DNA from: Methylococcaceae bacterium
GTDB lineage: Bacteria > Pseudomonadota > Gammaproteobacteria > Methylococcales > Methylomonadaceae
Direction: 5' to 3'
NCBI GenBank assembly: GCA_021647145.1
Contig: JAKIVF010000147.1
Span: 1 to 7,324 of the forward strand
DNA length: 7,324 nucleotides
Part shown: positions 1 through 5,749 of the stretch, in pieces
Layout of the letters: the number at the start of each line of letters is the position of its first letter
Numbering within the stretch: the first letter of the stretch is position 1
Notes under the pieces: model-generated
The model's input: the letters and a program-made list of their open reading frames with translations, nothing else
Told to the model about the DNA's origin: nothing
The model's database searches: none
Translations under genes and position numbers: made by a program

Positions 1-2
1 AT

Positions 3-113
3 TTGATGCGGTGGAGTAAAAAAGGACTAACGAATTTTCAAGCTAGCATTGAAAAATTTATTGATTCACCTGATGCTTTAGTTTCTATGTTAAAGAAAGT
101 GAATTTTTTATGA
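3..113 (+). CDS. Possible 3' end of a gene entering from the left (partial)
   Basis: A forward frame is open from the left edge and stops with TGA at 111-113, giving 36 residues that begin LMRWSKKGLTNFQ and end SMLKKVNFL. The composition looks like an ordinary soluble protein tail, with mixed charged and hydrophobic residues in an amphipathic pattern. A frame this short can stay open by chance in AT-rich DNA, so this is only a candidate. It converges on the beta-helix gene and overlaps its last 24 codons antisense. I do not recognise the family. The true start, if the gene is real, lies outside the window. Confidence 0.42.
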   Translation: MMRWSKKGLTNFQASIEKFIDSPDALVSMLKKVNFL

Positions 114-1735
114 GAAAGTTGTGGGTCTACGATAACATCCTCATTATTCATATGCATAACCCAATAACCTGATCCTATAGTAATATCACCGTTTATACTT
201 GGGTTAAAATATCTGTTATTGATGGTATCATAGCCATACAATACCCAGTCAGTCCCATAGACTCCATTGATATCATCACCAAATATGTCTGCAATAGTAT
301 TATGTTCTACTGGCTGGGCTAATGGCAGAGCAATTTGCATCCAAGTATTACTTGGGATGACCAATGTGGTGTCTGGGTGTGTGACTTTAAATTCAGGATG
401 TATTATCCATCCAGGGTTTTGGTTATAGCTATGAGTATAAGCCCCTACCACATCCAGGCCTCCGCCTCGCTTGGTATCATTAAAATCTTGACGGGATAAA
501 TGACTAGGATCAGCATTGCCGATAAGTAAAGAACTTGTAGTCGGATAAACATTTTTATTGCCTGCATTACCAAAATCAGCATTGATATTGCCTCCTGCAT
601 TCCAGGCTGAAGTTGGTTGTGAAGGTTGTGCTGCTCCCACACCGACATTCCCGCTGATTGTAAACCCTGATAATGAAGGTAATCGTAAAGCTTGCCCTGA
701 AGAGTCTGTTGAATATAAAGCATTATTAGCAATAAGGATAGGACCACTCAACCCACCTCCTCCACTGGGTGAATTGATGCGAATTGAATGACCGTTTCCG
801 ATAATAGTATTATGAGCAATTGTCAATCCACCTGGAATTGCACTTTGGTGATTTTGGCTCTGAATACCTGAGCCCGCTGAATTAAGAATAATATTATTGG
901 TAATAATAGCCTCAGAAGCTGCTTGTATACCATTGTCGCCTGAGTTCCAAATAACATTTCCTTCAATAATATTCGGTGCATGACCATCCGTACCATAAAC
1001 CAATATCCCCGGATAATTTATATCATGTATAACATTATTCCGAATAATATTATTATAACTTCCATCTTTAATTTCGATCGCGTCACCTTGCGATACACTT
1101 GGGCCATTGAGTTCATGTATATAATTTCCCGCAATTAGTCCATCTCTAAAAACACTTCGCGTATTCCCTGCTCCATCATTATTTGTACCTAAATAAAACC
1201 CCTCCCCTGTTCCACCGGTATGATGTATTTCGTTATCAATATAGCGGTGTCCCGTATTGATATCACCAGAAAAATTTGCGGTTACTGCCGCCTCAGCGGT
1301 ATGATGAATATGGCATTTTTCCAATGTAATAAATTCTGCCTGTTGCTGAGAGCCATTAATATCCTTACTACCAATTCTGATTCCCATTGACCCACCCGTT
1401 ATCTCAAGCCCTCGGAGAGTGAGATACTGAGCACCTTGAATATTAATCGTGTTTTGAGCTGCATTTGGACGGGTTATTGTAGCAACCTCCCCCACTTTTG
1501 AACGTATAATTATTGGTTTTTCTACAGTGCCTTTATGAGAAAATGACAGTTTCCGAACATCACTATAAATACCTTGAGAGAGTGTAACTATATCACCTGG
1601 TTGTAAACTATTTCCTGAAATAACCGTAAACCAATTATCACTAGGGCTTAACTGATACTCTACTGCTTGCACAGTCATTGATAAACCAATCAAGCAGAGT
1701 GGTACAAAAAAAACAACTCGAATATTTTTTTTCAT
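38..1735 (-). CDS. Secreted right-handed parallel beta-helix protein (polysaccharide lyase-like), possibly with truncated C-terminal domain
   Basis: This 565-residue protein begins with a classical signal peptide: KK near the start, a hydrophobic core at about 7-19, and a likely cut after VQA at residue 24. Residues about 40-400 have the short strand-turn rungs of a parallel beta-helix, with Asn and Gly at turns (IIRNNVIHDIN, IIEGNVIWNSGDNGI, AIITNNIILNSAGSGI), as in chondroitinase-B/alginate lyase-like and periplasmic copper-binding-type helices. A segment at 417-435 (DFNDTKRGG then LDVVGAY) matches the closing D-x-R-x-DxGAY motif often seen in such proteins. Residues about 455-537 form a separate small domain (SNTWMQIALPL, FGDD, YGTDW, GSGYWV) that I recall at the C-termini of secreted gammaproteobacterial proteins. 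The final stretch looks atypical (see findings). The ATG at 1733-1735 is preceded by AAGAG at suitable spacing. Binding or cleavage of a surface or environmental polysaccharide is plausible, but no catalytic residues can be assigned by eye. The gene looks GC-richer than the ATPase gene upstream. Confidence 0.88.
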   Translation of the reverse strand: MKKNIRVVFFVPLCLIGLSMTVQAVEYQLSPSDNWFTVISGNSLQPGDIVTLSQGIYSDVRKLSFSHKGTVEKPIIIRSKVGEVATITRPNAAQNTINIQGAQYLTLRGLEITGGSMGIRIGSKDINGSQQQAEFITLEKCHIHHTAEAAVTANFSGDINTGHRYIDNEIHHTGGTGEGFYLGTNNDGAGNTRSVFRDGLIAGNYIHELNGPSVSQGDAIEIKDGSYNNIIRNNVIHDINYPGILVYGTDGHAPNIIEGNVIWNSGDNGIQAASEAIITNNIILNSAGSGIQSQNHQSAIPGGLTIAHNTIIGNGHSIRINSPSGGGGLSGPILIANNALYSTDSSGQALRLPSLSGFTISGNVGVGAAQPSQPTSAWNAGGNINADFGNAGNKNVYPTTSSLLIGNADPSHLSRQDFNDTKRGGGLDVVGAYTHSYNQNPGWIIHPEFKVTHPDTTLVIPSNTWMQIALPLAQPVEHNTIADIFGDDINGVYGTDWVLYGYDTINNRYFNPSINGDITIGSGYWVMHMNNEDVIVDPQLSHKKFTFFNIETKASGESINFSMLA

Positions 1736-1757
1736 AATAGGCTCTTAAAATGTAATT

Positions 1758-1787
1758 ATTATTGAATAAAAAAGCTAATACAGACAA
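1758..1787 (-). promoter_or_regulatory. Candidate sigma-70 promoter for the beta-helix gene
   Basis: On the minus strand TTGTCT (1782-1787) is followed after 18 bases by AATAAT (1758-1763), matching the consensus at four and five of six positions. It ends 22 bases before the start codon of the beta-helix gene. The region is very AT-rich, so chance matches are likely. An imperfect palindrome further upstream, with arms CAATTT (1822-1827) and AAATTG (1845-1850), could be an operator, but nothing else supports it. Confidence 0.3.
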
Positions 1788-1943
1788 ATATACTTGTTTT
1801 TTAAGACGATAAAGTTGTATGCAATTTGAAATATTTTAAAATTTAAATTGGCTCGTCCACTGGGCACTAATAATTAATAGGTATCGTGTATATAGAAGAA
1901 GTTTGTTCTTATGGAGGTATTAAAACAAATTAGCATTTGCTTT

Positions 1944-1980
1944 GACTCGGTCACTTGCGGCCGAGTTTTGATATTTTAAT
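1944..1980. terminator. Hairpin downstream of the ATPase gene, possible weak terminator
   Basis: ACTCGG (1945-1950) and CCGAGT (1961-1966) form a 6-bp GC-rich stem, extended by one G-T pair, with a 10-base loop. It lies about 20 bases past the stop codon of the ATPase gene. The T-rich tail (TTTTGATATTTT) follows the stem on the plus strand. On the minus strand, where the ATPase transcript arrives, the stem is followed by CAAAGCAAATG, which is not U-rich. It is therefore poor as an intrinsic terminator for that gene, and may instead block antisense transcription or act as an RNA 3'-end structure. Confidence 0.35.
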
Positions 1981-1985
1981 CAGAA

Positions 1986-4238
1986 CTAAAAAGTTCCAAA
2001 AGATTTCACTACTTGTTGTTTTTTATTGGATTTCTTCGTAGCAACTTTATTTTTTTGAGCCTTTTGTTTATACTTAGCGTTACTTTTTAAAAGCATTAAT
2101 AACTGATCATTTGGAAATGCTTTTAGTCCCTCGCTGATTATAGTCAGTGACTGATCCGCTTTTCTCGCTAACAAGGTGACTTTCGCTAATTCGCGGTATT
2201 GTGTTTTAAGGTCATCCAATCCACTTAAAGCATCCACATTGTTAGGGTAAGTTTGAAGAACCGTTTTATAAGATTCAAAAGCATTATCTCCATTAGGCTG
2301 CGTTAACTTCTGCATTTTTCGCTGTTTTTCTGCCAAAATTAATATTTTATTGATGATATTTTTTTTTGTTTCAAGTGCAGTAAAAATAGCTATTTTATGA
2401 AAAGGGTCATCATTAACGCCTTCCGATGAGAGGGTTAGAAGGTCTTTATTAATCTTAAGTGCAATAGAATAATTTTTTTCGAAAAGTGCCTTCTGAGTCT
2501 GTGAGTTTATTTGAGATAAAACTTTTTGCATTCCATCTTTTGCAAGAACATTGTTTTTATCAAGAGCAATAATCTCTTGATAACTTTTGTAAGCATTATT
2601 ATTTGTAGGCTTAATAAGTTGAAGCCTTTCAATTTGTTGATCAGCTTGTTTAAACAAATGACTTATTCTAGCCAGTTTTATTTTCTGTTTTTTAGCATAA
2701 TTAATTCTTGTGTCAAGGTTAGATAACTCCTTGTGGTTAGGCCAAGTTTTTAGACCTATTGAAACTGTTCGTTGACTTTGAGCCAGCATTCCTTTTGCCA
2801 ACTGTTTTCTTGCTCGTTTTAAATAAAAGTTCGCAATAAATTGAAGTCCTTTCGTAGCACGCTTTTCGTTAGGTGTGTCTTTCAATATAGCGGTATAAGT
2901 TTCATAAGCATTATCATGTTTTGGGCGGGTTAATTTTAAATCACCTATTTGCCTTTCAGCTAGAGCTAGTTGAACCTCAATAGTTGGTGTGCTATTTTTT
3001 ATTTCTTTAGTTAAAATCTTCTCTGTGAAAACTTCTTTTTTTGCTAGTTTTTCTGGATTCTTTCCTTGATAATCAGCACGTGCTAATTTCTGTTTGTCTT
3101 TGACGGAAGTACTCTTTAGATTATTGGATAATACAGTTTCTTGCTTGTTTGATATTTCTTTTTGTTTGGCTTTAACTGAAGTAATCTTCAGGTTTTTGGA
3201 TAGTACAATTTCTTGCTCGCTTGGTATTTCTTTTTGTTTGTCCTTGACTGAAGTATTCTTCAGGTTTTTGGATAGTACAGTTTCTTGCTTATTTGGTATT
3301 TCTTTTGAGAATGAGCTTAAATGGTTCGATAAAAAAAATGTTAAAGCAATTCCAGTAAACACAAACCCAGATACGAAAACAGAAGGTGCTAGTGAAATAG
3401 TATTTTTTTTCTCTGAAATATCTATCTGATCATTAACAACTTCAAAAACTAATTCTGAGCTAATTTTACGTTTATTTAATAAGCAGCTTTGTATTAGCGA
3501 TTTATCACAAATCCAATTAATGATGGAGGGGATGCCTTCACTGTATTCATAAATAATTGAACAAGCCTGCTCATCAAATATTTTATTGTTCTGTGTTCTA
3601 CCGCCGGCTAAGTTTATTTTATAATTAATATAATCCTGTGTTTCTTCGGCCGTCAAAGGCTCAAGTATGTAATGTGAACTAGTATTTTGCAATAATTCAT
3701 ATAGACTTCGTACATTCTGCAAAAACTCTATGTTGGGTTGTCCAACTAAAATGATCTGCAAGACTTGGTTATCTTCAACATTTAATCCTAAAAGTAATTC
3801 TATGCCTTGCAATACATCAAGAGATAATTTATCAGCATTATCTATTATTAATAAAGTTGATTGACCATCTTGTTCTTTAAACTTGGTACTTAAAAAAAAA
3901 CTAAGTTGTAGCAACATATCATAGCTAGTATCATTGCTGTCTTTTAAACCAAAACTGATCAATACTTGCTTAAAAAAATCTTGCGTAGAGTTAAAATGAA
4001 CCGAAATTAACTTCGCAGTAAGAACCTTTGGGAAAAAGTTAAATAGATAATTAATAAAAGTGGATTTACCTACTCCATCTTCGCCTAGAACAAGTTTTAG
4101 CGAAATTTTTTGATTAAGACTACTTACTAAAGGTGGGAGCACCTTGGTATAATTTTGGCTTAGAAAGATAGGCTTTTCATTAGAATTCCCAACTAAAGAA
4201 AAGGGCATTTCTTGAAAACCGTAAAATTTTTTATACAT
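1986..4238 (-). CDS. ExeA/MshM-like AAA ATPase fused through a membrane segment and tandem repeats to TPR-like units
   Basis: This protein has 750 residues. The N-terminus (MYKKFYGFQEMPFSL) matches the MYxxFYGLxExPF opening of GspA/ExeA, MshM and PEP-CTERM-locus secretion ATPases, which settles the start. Walker A is GEDGVGKST (52-60), Walker B LLIIDNAD (129-136), and a sensor-1-like ILVGQP lies at 163-168. EPLTAEETQDY (193-203) and SEGIPSIIN (233-241) mark the rest of the domain. Expected arginines are missing (see findings). One membrane segment covers about 282-303. Outside it come three 24-residue Lys/Glu-rich tandem repeats (312-383). Three TPR-like units of about 100 residues then start near LTRPKHDNAYETY (436), LIKPTNNNAYKSY (541) and LTQPNGDNAFESY (645), followed by a basic tail. 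By analogy the ATPase is cytoplasmic and the repeats periplasmic, driving assembly or export across the envelope. The domain order resembles MshM joined to MshN, but no pilus genes are visible here. The substrate is unknown. Confidence 0.9.
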   Translation of the reverse strand: MYKKFYGFQEMPFSLVGNSNEKPIFLSQNYTKVLPPLVSSLNQKISLKLVLGEDGVGKSTFINYLFNFFPKVLTAKLISVHFNSTQDFFKQVLISFGLKDSNDTSYDMLLQLSFFLSTKFKEQDGQSTLLIIDNADKLSLDVLQGIELLLGLNVEDNQVLQIILVGQPNIEFLQNVRSLYELLQNTSSHYILEPLTAEETQDYINYKINLAGGRTQNNKIFDEQACSIIYEYSEGIPSIINWICDKSLIQSCLLNKRKISSELVFEVVNDQIDISEKKNTISLAPSVFVSGFVFTGIALTFFLSNHLSSFSKEIPNKQETVLSKNLKNTSVKDKQKEIPSEQEIVLSKNLKITSVKAKQKEISNKQETVLSNNLKSTSVKDKQKLARADYQGKNPEKLAKKEVFTEKILTKEIKNSTPTIEVQLALAERQIGDLKLTRPKHDNAYETYTAILKDTPNEKRATKGLQFIANFYLKRARKQLAKGMLAQSQRTVSIGLKTWPNHKELSNLDTRINYAKKQKIKLARISHLFKQADQQIERLQLIKPTNNNAYKSYQEIIALDKNNVLAKDGMQKVLSQINSQTQKALFEKNYSIALKINKDLLTLSSEGVNDDPFHKIAIFTALETKKNIINKILILAEKQRKMQKLTQPNGDNAFESYKTVLQTYPNNVDALSGLDDLKTQYRELAKVTLLARKADQSLTIISEGLKAFPNDQLLMLLKSNAKYKQKAQKNKVATKKSNKKQQVVKSFGTF
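3090..3305 (-). repeat. Three tandem 72-bp in-frame repeats inside the ATPase/TPR gene
   Basis: Three direct copies lie at 3234-3305, 3162-3233 and 3090-3161. Each encodes 24 residues of the form KEIPxxQExVLSKNLKxTSVKxKQ. The copies are nearly identical in protein and very similar in DNA. They sit just outside the predicted membrane segment and probably form an extended, highly charged linker. Because the unit is a multiple of three and well conserved in DNA, copy number could vary between strains without breaking the frame. Confidence 0.93.
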
Positions 4239-4254
4239 AATTTACATATTGCAT
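4231..4254 (-). CDS. Seven-codon leader ORF overlapping the ATPase gene start
   Basis: A minus-strand ATG at 4252-4254 opens a short frame, MQYVNYV, that stops with TAA at 4231-4233, within the first codons of the ATPase gene in another frame. It has an AGGA (4264-4267) nine bases upstream, a good Shine-Dalgarno position. The ATPase ATG at 4236-4238 has no convincing ribosome site of its own. A ribosome ending on the leader would sit on the ATPase start, so translational coupling is plausible. Short frames arise easily by chance, so confidence is low. Confidence 0.25.
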   Translation of the reverse strand: MQYVNYV

Positions 4255-4297
4255 CTTACTTATTCCTTTTAGGAACAAGAGGTAATAACATCTGGAA

Positions 4298-4314
4298 TGC
4301 TTTTTCCCTGCCCA
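4298..4314 (-). promoter_or_regulatory. Candidate sigma-54 promoter for the ATPase gene
   Basis: On the minus strand the sequence GGGCAGGGAAAAAGCA holds a GG and a GC dinucleotide separated by 10 bases, as in the -24/-12 pattern TGGCAC-N5-TTGCA. The GGCA and GCA cores match, but the TT before the -12 GC is AA. The -12 end is about 60 bases from the ATPase start codon. Known PEP-CTERM/exopolysaccharide loci in related bacteria often use sigma-54, which makes it worth noting, but the match is partial. Confidence 0.22.
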
Positions 4315-4357
4315 AAATAATTCAGACAGTCAGGGTTTAAGCTTCCAATTTTCAGAC

Positions 4358-4363
4358 TATAAT
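4358..4363 (+). promoter_or_regulatory. Perfect -10-like hexamer TATAAT upstream of the barrel gene
   Basis: TATAAT lies directly after the second TTCAGAC copy. No good -35 box is present at 16-18 bases, where the sequence reads around GTTTAA, so the promoter may be activator-dependent, with the TTCAGAC repeat as a possible binding site. In AT-rich DNA a lone TATAAT is weak evidence. Confidence 0.28.
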
Positions 4364-4435
4364 AAAATTAAATCTTTATTAAAACCCTTAACTATTAAGT
4401 ATCTTAAAACCAATCTATATTTATTGTAATATGAA

Positions 4436-4451
4436 TTAATTCAAGAATTAA
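4436..4451. promoter_or_regulatory. Inverted repeat, candidate operator
   Basis: TTAATTC (4436-4442) and GAATTAA (4445-4451) form perfect 7-bp arms around AA. A self-complementary GAATTAATTC (4433-4442) overlaps the left arm. The spacing suits a dimeric regulator, and the site lies in the divergent region about 140 bases before the barrel gene. AT-only palindromes are common in such DNA. Confidence 0.28.
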
Positions 4452-4592
4452 CAACATAATATCACATAGATACTACATAGGATTATTGTGTGAGTCCAAC
4501 TAATTTATCCTTATAAACAATTAAAGACAAGGTGCTTAAGCTTCTTTATAAAAAACATACTACTTTCTATCACGAATAAAGCAAATGAATCA

Positions 4593-5561
4593 ATGATAAA
4601 TAACATTTTTGTTGCAATTTTTCTACTTACTCTCGTATTTTTTTTTGAATCAGCAAATGCGTTTGACTTGAGAGCTCAACCTCGTTTTAAGTCTGGAATT
4701 CAATTTTATGAATTTGAACAAAAGGCTTTTCAATTTCCAGCGCGTGACGATCGGGGATTGTATCCGAACAAACAAAGTAAGATAGAATATAGTGACTGGG
4801 TACCCTTTGTAAGCGGTGGAACCACCCTTTTTATTGATCGGTTTTTTTTAGATTTTGATCTACAGTATTTATTTAATGGGCAGGCTACTTCTGACTTTTC
4901 AAGCCAGACTTTTGTAAAAGGAGGGCGGGGATTAGCTACAGATATTGTTTTCCAAAATAACAGCCAGCTAAATGCTGATTTTAATCGTTTTGAATGGGCA
5001 GTTTCTGCGGGCTTTGAAGTCATAAATAACCTAGTTCTTTATGGTGGGTATAAATACGCTGAAACTAATCATACTAGTAATGTCTTTGGAAGAATGACAA
5101 GCTTTCAAGCAAATAATAATATACCCATCCCCTCTTTCTCGGGAAGTACAATAGGTGAAGTTGATATTAATTTTGAATATGATGGGCCGTTTGTTGGATT
5201 AAACTACAATTGGGGGGTCAAGCAAAGCTTTTTGGATGGTGCATTTTCTTTTAATTTTGCTGTGGCTTTTTTGGATAGTCAGACAAAATTAGATATTTCA
5301 GGAATTTCAATAAAATCAGAATCAGGTCTAATAATCCCACTTAATTTTCAAGATGGTGAAAGAAATGATTACCAATATAAAGCTTTAAATGGTGAGAGTA
5401 CTGGATATTCCATAGGTATTGGCTGGCAAGGATTTACTTCAATTAAAAACCTGACTTATGTATTAGGTGTTACTGGTTATCGTTATGAATTTGATGGAAG
5501 CGAAACTATTGAAAATCGAGTTCGACTGGATTTAGGCTTAGCATATTCTTTTAACTTTTAA
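4593..5561 (+). CDS. Outer-membrane beta-barrel protein, function unknown
   Basis: This protein has 322 residues. Residues 1-23 are a signal peptide with a long hydrophobic core (about 5-18) and a cut after SANA, just before FDLRAQP. The mature part shows alternating polar/aromatic strands typical of barrels, for example RFFLDFDLQYLF (83-94), RFEWAVSAGFEV (132-143), FVGLNYNWGV (200-209), FSFNFAVAFL (218-227) and YVLGVTGYRYEF (289-300). The chain ends LGLAYSFNF, with the terminal phenylalanine and alternating hydrophobics recognised by the BAM insertion machinery. I count roughly 10-12 strands, with long loops at about 95-130 and 156-185. Cysteine is absent. No specific porin, OmpA or Wza/AlgE signature is recognisable. 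It is divergent from the ATPase/TPR gene and could be its outer-membrane partner, which is inference from position. A terminator is not obvious directly after the stop. Confidence 0.87.
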   Translation: MINNIFVAIFLLTLVFFFESANAFDLRAQPRFKSGIQFYEFEQKAFQFPARDDRGLYPNKQSKIEYSDWVPFVSGGTTLFIDRFFLDFDLQYLFNGQATSDFSSQTFVKGGRGLATDIVFQNNSQLNADFNRFEWAVSAGFEVINNLVLYGGYKYAETNHTSNVFGRMTSFQANNNIPIPSFSGSTIGEVDINFEYDGPFVGLNYNWGVKQSFLDGAFSFNFAVAFLDSQTKLDISGISIKSESGLIIPLNFQDGERNDYQYKALNGESTGYSIGIGWQGFTSIKNLTYVLGVTGYRYEFDGSETIENRVRLDLGLAYSFNF

Positions 5562-5586
5562 AAAAATACTGTTTCCACCTTTTTAG

Positions 5587-5684
5587 AGCGCTTTTATAAA
5601 TTATGGATGAGAAAAGCTAAGAGGCAAAATATTCAAGATCAAGGCGAAACCTACACGTAATTATGTTGTCTTAATAAAAACGCT
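5587..5684. repeat. Imperfect inverted-repeat unit, possible miniature repeat element
   Basis: The left end AGCGCTTTTATAAA (5587-5600) and the reverse complement of the right end (5671-5684, AGCGTTTTTATTAA) agree at 11 of 14 positions. About 70 bases lie between, including a CAAGATCAAGGCGAAA stretch (5634-5649) that I vaguely recall from dispersed gammaproteobacterial repeats. The unit fills the spacer between two unrelated-looking genes and has no coding capacity. Whether it is a dispersed repeat cannot be decided from one copy. Confidence 0.33.
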
Positions 5685-5697
5685 ACGTAGCTTTTTG
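5676..5697 (+). terminator. Palindrome followed by T run, possible weak terminator of the barrel gene
   Basis: The perfect 10-base palindrome GCTACGTAGC (5682-5691) is flanked by AAAAA on the left and TTTTT on the right. As RNA it gives a 3-bp core stem with a 4-base loop, one mismatch and then A-U pairs. That is weak, but its place after the barrel gene and before the ribosome site of the next gene fits a terminator. It overlaps the right end of the inverted-repeat unit. Confidence 0.35.
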
Positions 5698-5738
5698 TTC
5701 ATTATAGATTGAAAAAGTGATGAATAGTTTTAGAAGTT

Positions 5739-5742
5739 AGGA
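5739..5742 (+). promoter_or_regulatory. Shine-Dalgarno AGGA for the thioredoxin-like gene
   Basis: AGGA lies 7 bases before the ATG at 5750-5752 and supports this start. No convincing -35/-10 pair is seen in the short upstream region. Confidence 0.7.
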
Positions 5743-5749
5743 TTGATCA

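Larger units (their letters stand above)
4239..4592. other. Divergent intergenic control region between ATPase and barrel genes
   Basis: This 354-base stretch holds no convincing ordinary gene. It is AT-rich and must contain the promoters of both flanking genes. Visible structure includes a short palindrome TTCCTTTTAGGAA (4263-4275), two TTCAGAC copies 30 bases apart (4321-4327 and 4351-4357), two TTAAAACC copies 25 bases apart (4379-4386 and 4404-4411), and the inverted repeat at 4436-4451. The barrel gene ATG at 4593 has only a weak AAAG as a ribosome site. A forward promoter near 4358 would leave a long leader of more than 200 bases. Confidence 0.7.

Noticed and set aside
445..747. Minus-strand open frame of 100 codons inside the beta-helix gene
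   Set aside because: It lies wholly in another frame of a clear secreted protein, with Met/Leu/Ile-rich composition and no ribosome site.
558..791. Plus-strand open frame of 77 codons antisense to the beta-helix gene
   Set aside because: It is antisense to the conserved-looking helix rungs, rich in Pro/Gly/Glu as an antisense by-product, and has no initiation signal.
2526..2726. Plus-strand open frame of 66 codons antisense to the TPR-like region
   Set aside because: Its hydrophobic Ile/Phe/Leu composition is expected when Lys/Asn-rich coding is read on the opposite strand.
3090..3305. CRISPR array
   Set aside because: The three 72-base copies are directly adjacent without spacers and are translated in frame.
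3094..3429. Plus-strand open frame with an apparent 24-residue repeat
   Set aside because: The repeat is only the antisense image of the in-frame tandem repeats of the ATPase/TPR gene, which has clear domains.
4730..5023. Minus-strand open frame of 97 codons inside the barrel gene
   Set aside because: It is antisense to a protein with a clear signal peptide and barrel strands, and has no recognisable domain.
5562..5749. Small RNA or small ORF in the spacer after the barrel gene
   Set aside because: No ribosome site with an adequate frame and no convincing promoter-terminator pair is visible; the inverted-repeat unit explains the structure better.
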